DNA from: Micropterix aruncella
Taxonomy: Eukaryota > Arthropoda > Insecta > Lepidoptera > Micropterigidae
Direction of reading: 5' to 3'
Length of the DNA: 64,000 nucleotides
Assembly: GCA_944548615.1 (NCBI GenBank)
Contig: OX155952.1
Coordinates: forward strand, 27,220,418 to 27,284,417
Shown here: in pieces, positions 60,928 to 64,000 of the stretch
How positions within the stretch are numbered: the stretch's first letter is position 1
Layout: every line of letters begins with the position of its first letter
Made by a program: the position numbers and the translations under genes
The notes under the pieces: model-generated
The model's input: only the letters and a program-made list of their open reading frames with translations
The model's database searches: none
What the model was told of the DNA's origin: nothing

Positions 60928-62280
60928 TTGTCAATTAACACTAACTTATTACTATATACAAACTACATAGCTAAGGCTCTGGATAGCCACAAGCAAGTGG
61001 ACTTGATATTTACAGACTTTTCAATGGCTTTCGACAAAGTGAATACCTCATTGCTCTTGCAGAAGTTATACCGTTTAGGCATTCACGGTTCTTTGCTACG
61101 ATGGATGGAATCATACTTATCGAATCGATCCCAATTAGACCAAGTAAACGGATATTTGTCGAAAGTCATCGACGTCTCTTCCGGTGTACCACAGGGAAGC
61201 CATTTAGGGCCTGTACTATTCACGCTGTTTATCAACGACATCGGAAAATGTTTAAGGAAATCGCAATTCTTACTTTATGCTGATGACCTTAACATTTTCA
61301 ATACGATTGCTTCAGCTGATGATTGCTATGATATTCTAACCGAGCTAATAAATTTACAAGAATATTGCGTAACGAATAAACTGTACTTGAACATAAATAA
61401 ATGCAAAACCATGTCTTTTTCTAGATCTCATCCGCCTACACATTACCAATATGATATTAACGCGCATAAACTGGAAAGAGTTTATGAATTTACTGACTTG
61501 GGTATAATTAATAGTAAACTTTTAATAGTAAACATCTAATAGTAAACTTAGCTTCAATACTCTGTTGCTGGGATTCTTTTGGAGGGTAACGAAGCCTTTC
61601 AAGGATTTCCGCGTTGTTATGCTCCTGTTTACATCGCTTGTCCTGAGTAGATTGGAGTTTGGCAGCGTGGTTTGTAATCCATGTTATGAACAATATGTTT
61701 CAGATATTGAAAGAGTTCAGAAAACGGTTCTGAGGTGGATGCGTTTTAAATTCTTTCACGAAATAGAATTCACCGATTACAACGCCCAAATTCAACTTTT
61801 TGAAGATCGATCTCTGAAGACGAGACGTAGTCTTATAGATCTTCTCCTCATTAATTCGCTCTTTACCCATAAGCTCGACTGCCCTGATCTGCTCAGTTGT
61901 TTCCCTCTGAACGTTCCGTCGACCCACAGAACTCGTCGTTGTGATGTGTTCCGCCCGCCGCATTGTTCAACCAACAACGCACTATTCTCACCGGTGCCCC
62001 GTATAATGCACTCAGATGTGAAAATTGTAAATTGCTTTGATGTTAGGCTTTTAAGTAAATCACAATTCAAGCAACTCGCCTCTGCAAAAATATCGGACTA
62101 AAAAAACAAACTGAAATTAAAATAAAATACTTAAGGTATTAGAAGTTATAATAATTTAGGTAAATTAATAATAAGTAGAAAACGTTTTTAGATTTACATC
62201 AAATAACCCAATGTAATACTATCTCTAGTACGTAAGACTGATGTAAATCTGTTGTTTTTTCGAATAAAGAGAAAAAAAAG
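60928..62280 (+). mobile_element. 5-prime-truncated jockey-type LINE with RT core
   Basis: First frame (60928-61539): FTDFSMAFDKVN (motif A, catalytic Asp), SSGVPQGSHLGPVLFTLFIN (motif B), LLYADDLNIF (motif C, YADD), NKCKTMSFSR and FTDLGI. Second frame (61565-62101): the C-terminal part with SRLEFGSVVCNPCYEQYV, IERVQKTVLRW and a tail to ISD. The join is broken by three near copies of TAATAGTAAAC at 61509-61549, which shift the frame. Endonuclease and ORF1 are missing. The 3-prime end is AATAAAGAGAAAAAAAAG at about 62280. Confidence 0.9.
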
Positions 62281-62580
62281 AGGTTGCCATTGTCTTTCTT
62301 CAATGTTCGCTTCAACTCGAGTAACTCTTGTCGGCAGCGATCATCAGTAACTGTTTCACCAGGTTTCAATAGCTCGTAGAACACGACACCCTTCTGGTCC
62401 CACCGGAAGCAGTAAAAAACCTTCTTCCCGTGGATATTGCGTTTTCCTTGCGATGTTGATGGCGGGCCTGGATCAACCTATGTATGACCTTTCGCGTTTT
62501 GGATTGTTAAAATAAAAACCCATTTTCATCGCGAGTTATCATTTAATACAGAAAAGACAAATCGTTTGTCGTTAACTCAC
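62267..62580 (-). mobile_element. mariner transposase fragment
   Basis: Minus strand frames give NIHGKKVFYCFRWDQKGVVF, then YELLKPGETVTDDRCRQELL, hallmark mariner text between the first and second catalytic aspartates; upstream VDPGPPS and a shifted EKWVF-like piece also fit. Frameshifts, no terminal repeats found. It abuts the LINE tail. Confidence 0.85.
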
Positions 62581-62942
62581 TCTTTCCTGTAATTCGTATG
62601 AAACCCATTTCCTTCATTTTCGATATTTTCTAAGGCGTGTAGACATATGGAAACTCCCAATTTAACTATATTTTAATAAAGGTCCCTCATTTTAAATCAT
62701 GAATATTATATTATACCACATGTGCGTATAATGGCAGCACGCGCTGTTAGTACGTAAGCTAAATATAGTTTTGAAGAGCGCTGACCAACTTACATATACT
62801 TCTATAATTAATTTAAGGCGTTGAAAGTTGCCCGCGCACGTGCTAACCCAAACGAGGATTTACATTATATTAAATCGCATCACATGTTTTTTTAATTATT
62901 AAATAAATAATAAATCGTCATCATGCCCACGTCTATTTTTTA
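62581..62942. other. No recognised feature
   Basis: AT-rich spacer; possibly the decayed remainder of the mariner copy near 62581-62640. Confidence 0.35.
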
Positions 62943-63358
62943 CACGACTGCCCAACAATAAAGGAGCGTAATGGGTTCAGGGTTCATCTATGTATATGTT
63001 CCGTTTCTTTATTCCGCTATAACTTCTAAACGCTTGAACTGATAGAAATTAGAAATGTGTGGTATAGTTAGAATCGTTGTCACCCCGAGTGTCATAGGGT
63101 ACATTAACTGTCCAAATATCAAGTAAGTAGTTGTCTAAATATCCAAATTTCAATAAATTGACATAAATACATCGTGTGTAGTGTCAAATAAAGGTCTAAT
63201 TGAGTACATTCCGGAAATATACATGTATCTACGAGTATATGGATAAATACATAAACCGCAAATATTTCATAAAAAACCGTAATAAAAATAATTATATATA
63301 CAATAGTCCACTTTCTGTAACGGCAGTCGTGTTTTTTATTCTTTTTAATATATTTGCT
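62943..63358 (+). repeat. Repeat family R, copy 4 (fullest copy)
   Basis: CGACTGCCCAACAATAAAGG, ATAACTTCTAAACGCTTGAA, GTCATAGGGTACATTAACTG, GAGTACATTCCGGAAATATA and CTGTAACGGCAGTCGTG in order, with no coding. Confidence 0.8.
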
Positions 63359-64000
63359 TGTTGAACTTTTTAGATGTATATACCTACGTTTTGATGACGG
63401 ACCATAAGAAACTTTAATAAAGTAAAAGCATAATCACAATAAAAGTAAGAAAAAACAATTTACTTTAATTTTAATTTGTAATTCACAATAATCTACTGTT
63501 AAATGGACAACATATACAATTAAAATGTTATTAAAAATTCTAGTAGCAAAAACCTGATAACATATAATAAAAAACTGTTGCCAGTAATCCTAATTTAATG
63601 TCACCAAACTATAGCCTATTTATTCTAAGGCGGAAATTTATTTGTATATAAATATATATTTAATAATGTATAACCAATGTAATATACTGGCAAGCAAAAT
63701 CTATATATTTGCGAAGAAAGAAAATGAATCTAGACAAATTAAAGCAAATACAAGAAATAATACATCCAATCCTAGAGCCATAATTTGCAATGAATTAGCT
63801 CCGTTAACAAAGCTTATGTGCCAAAGCGTCAGAAGATATAAATCGAGATGCTATCGAGGTATTGAGTCACAGACTTTTGCCGTTACTATACAATGCAAAG
63901 ACAAAATTAAATGAGAAACGACTTTTGAGACATCCTGTAATGAGGCGGACGGCATCCCGTGTATCACCTCCTTAGCGGCCGTCATCAAAAATCTACACAA
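63359..64000. other. No recognised feature at window end
   Basis: AT-rich; a 90-residue plus-strand frame (63642-63914) has no recognised domain and an AT-driven composition, so I do not call it a gene. Confidence 0.35.

Overview
This is AT-rich animal nuclear DNA, most likely from an insect and probably a moth or butterfly. The evidence is two split genes with GT-AG introns, insect-type repeats (Helitron ends, TTAA-flanked piggyBac-type MITEs, jockey-like LINEs, a tRNA-headed SINE) and many short GTAGGTACCTA-like strings. The order is inferred from repeat style, not proven. There is no bacterial-type operon, CRISPR array or complete rRNA/tRNA gene.

Only two host genes can be supported, both on the minus strand. 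MED30 (1770..13206) is complete. Six coding exons join in frame to a 339-residue Mediator subunit 30 with a Met/Asn/Gly-rich N-terminal half and a conserved C-terminal Med30 domain. Its introns hold piggyBac-type MITEs, a dead Tc1 element, a Helitron and a foldback MITE. The second gene (20402..49481) is the 3-prime part of an RBM24/RBM38/SUP-12-type RNA-binding protein gene. Three exons are present, the largest intron is about 26 kb, and the RRM-coding exons are not seen in the window and probably lie beyond position 64000. Both genes act in expression control (Pol II transcription; mRNA splicing/stability), but nothing here shows that they work together.

The rest is layered mobile DNA. 0-1.3 kb: decayed mariner with a nested piggyBac MITE. 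1.8-13.2 kb: MED30. 13.5-18.7 kb: inverted-repeat elements, a LINE fragment and a 1.6 kb element with 38-bp perfect inverted ends and 119-bp tandem repeats. 18.8-20.4 kb: a repeat-poor stretch that fits the 3-prime UTR of the RBM24-like gene. 20.6-49.4 kb: introns of that gene, with LINE pieces, a hAT element with a perfect 8-bp target duplication, foldback elements, Penelope-like inverted pairs, SINEs and a (TA)n block of about 330 bp. 49.5-64 kb: more LINE, SINE, hAT and mariner remnants.

The item closest to undescribed is a 620-690 bp repeat (here 'G family'). It has six full or near-full copies and one truncated copy, at least two subfamilies, and insertion sites that can be read directly (a 12-bp duplication inside a SINE; a 5-bp one inside another repeat). 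I could not match it to a named family.
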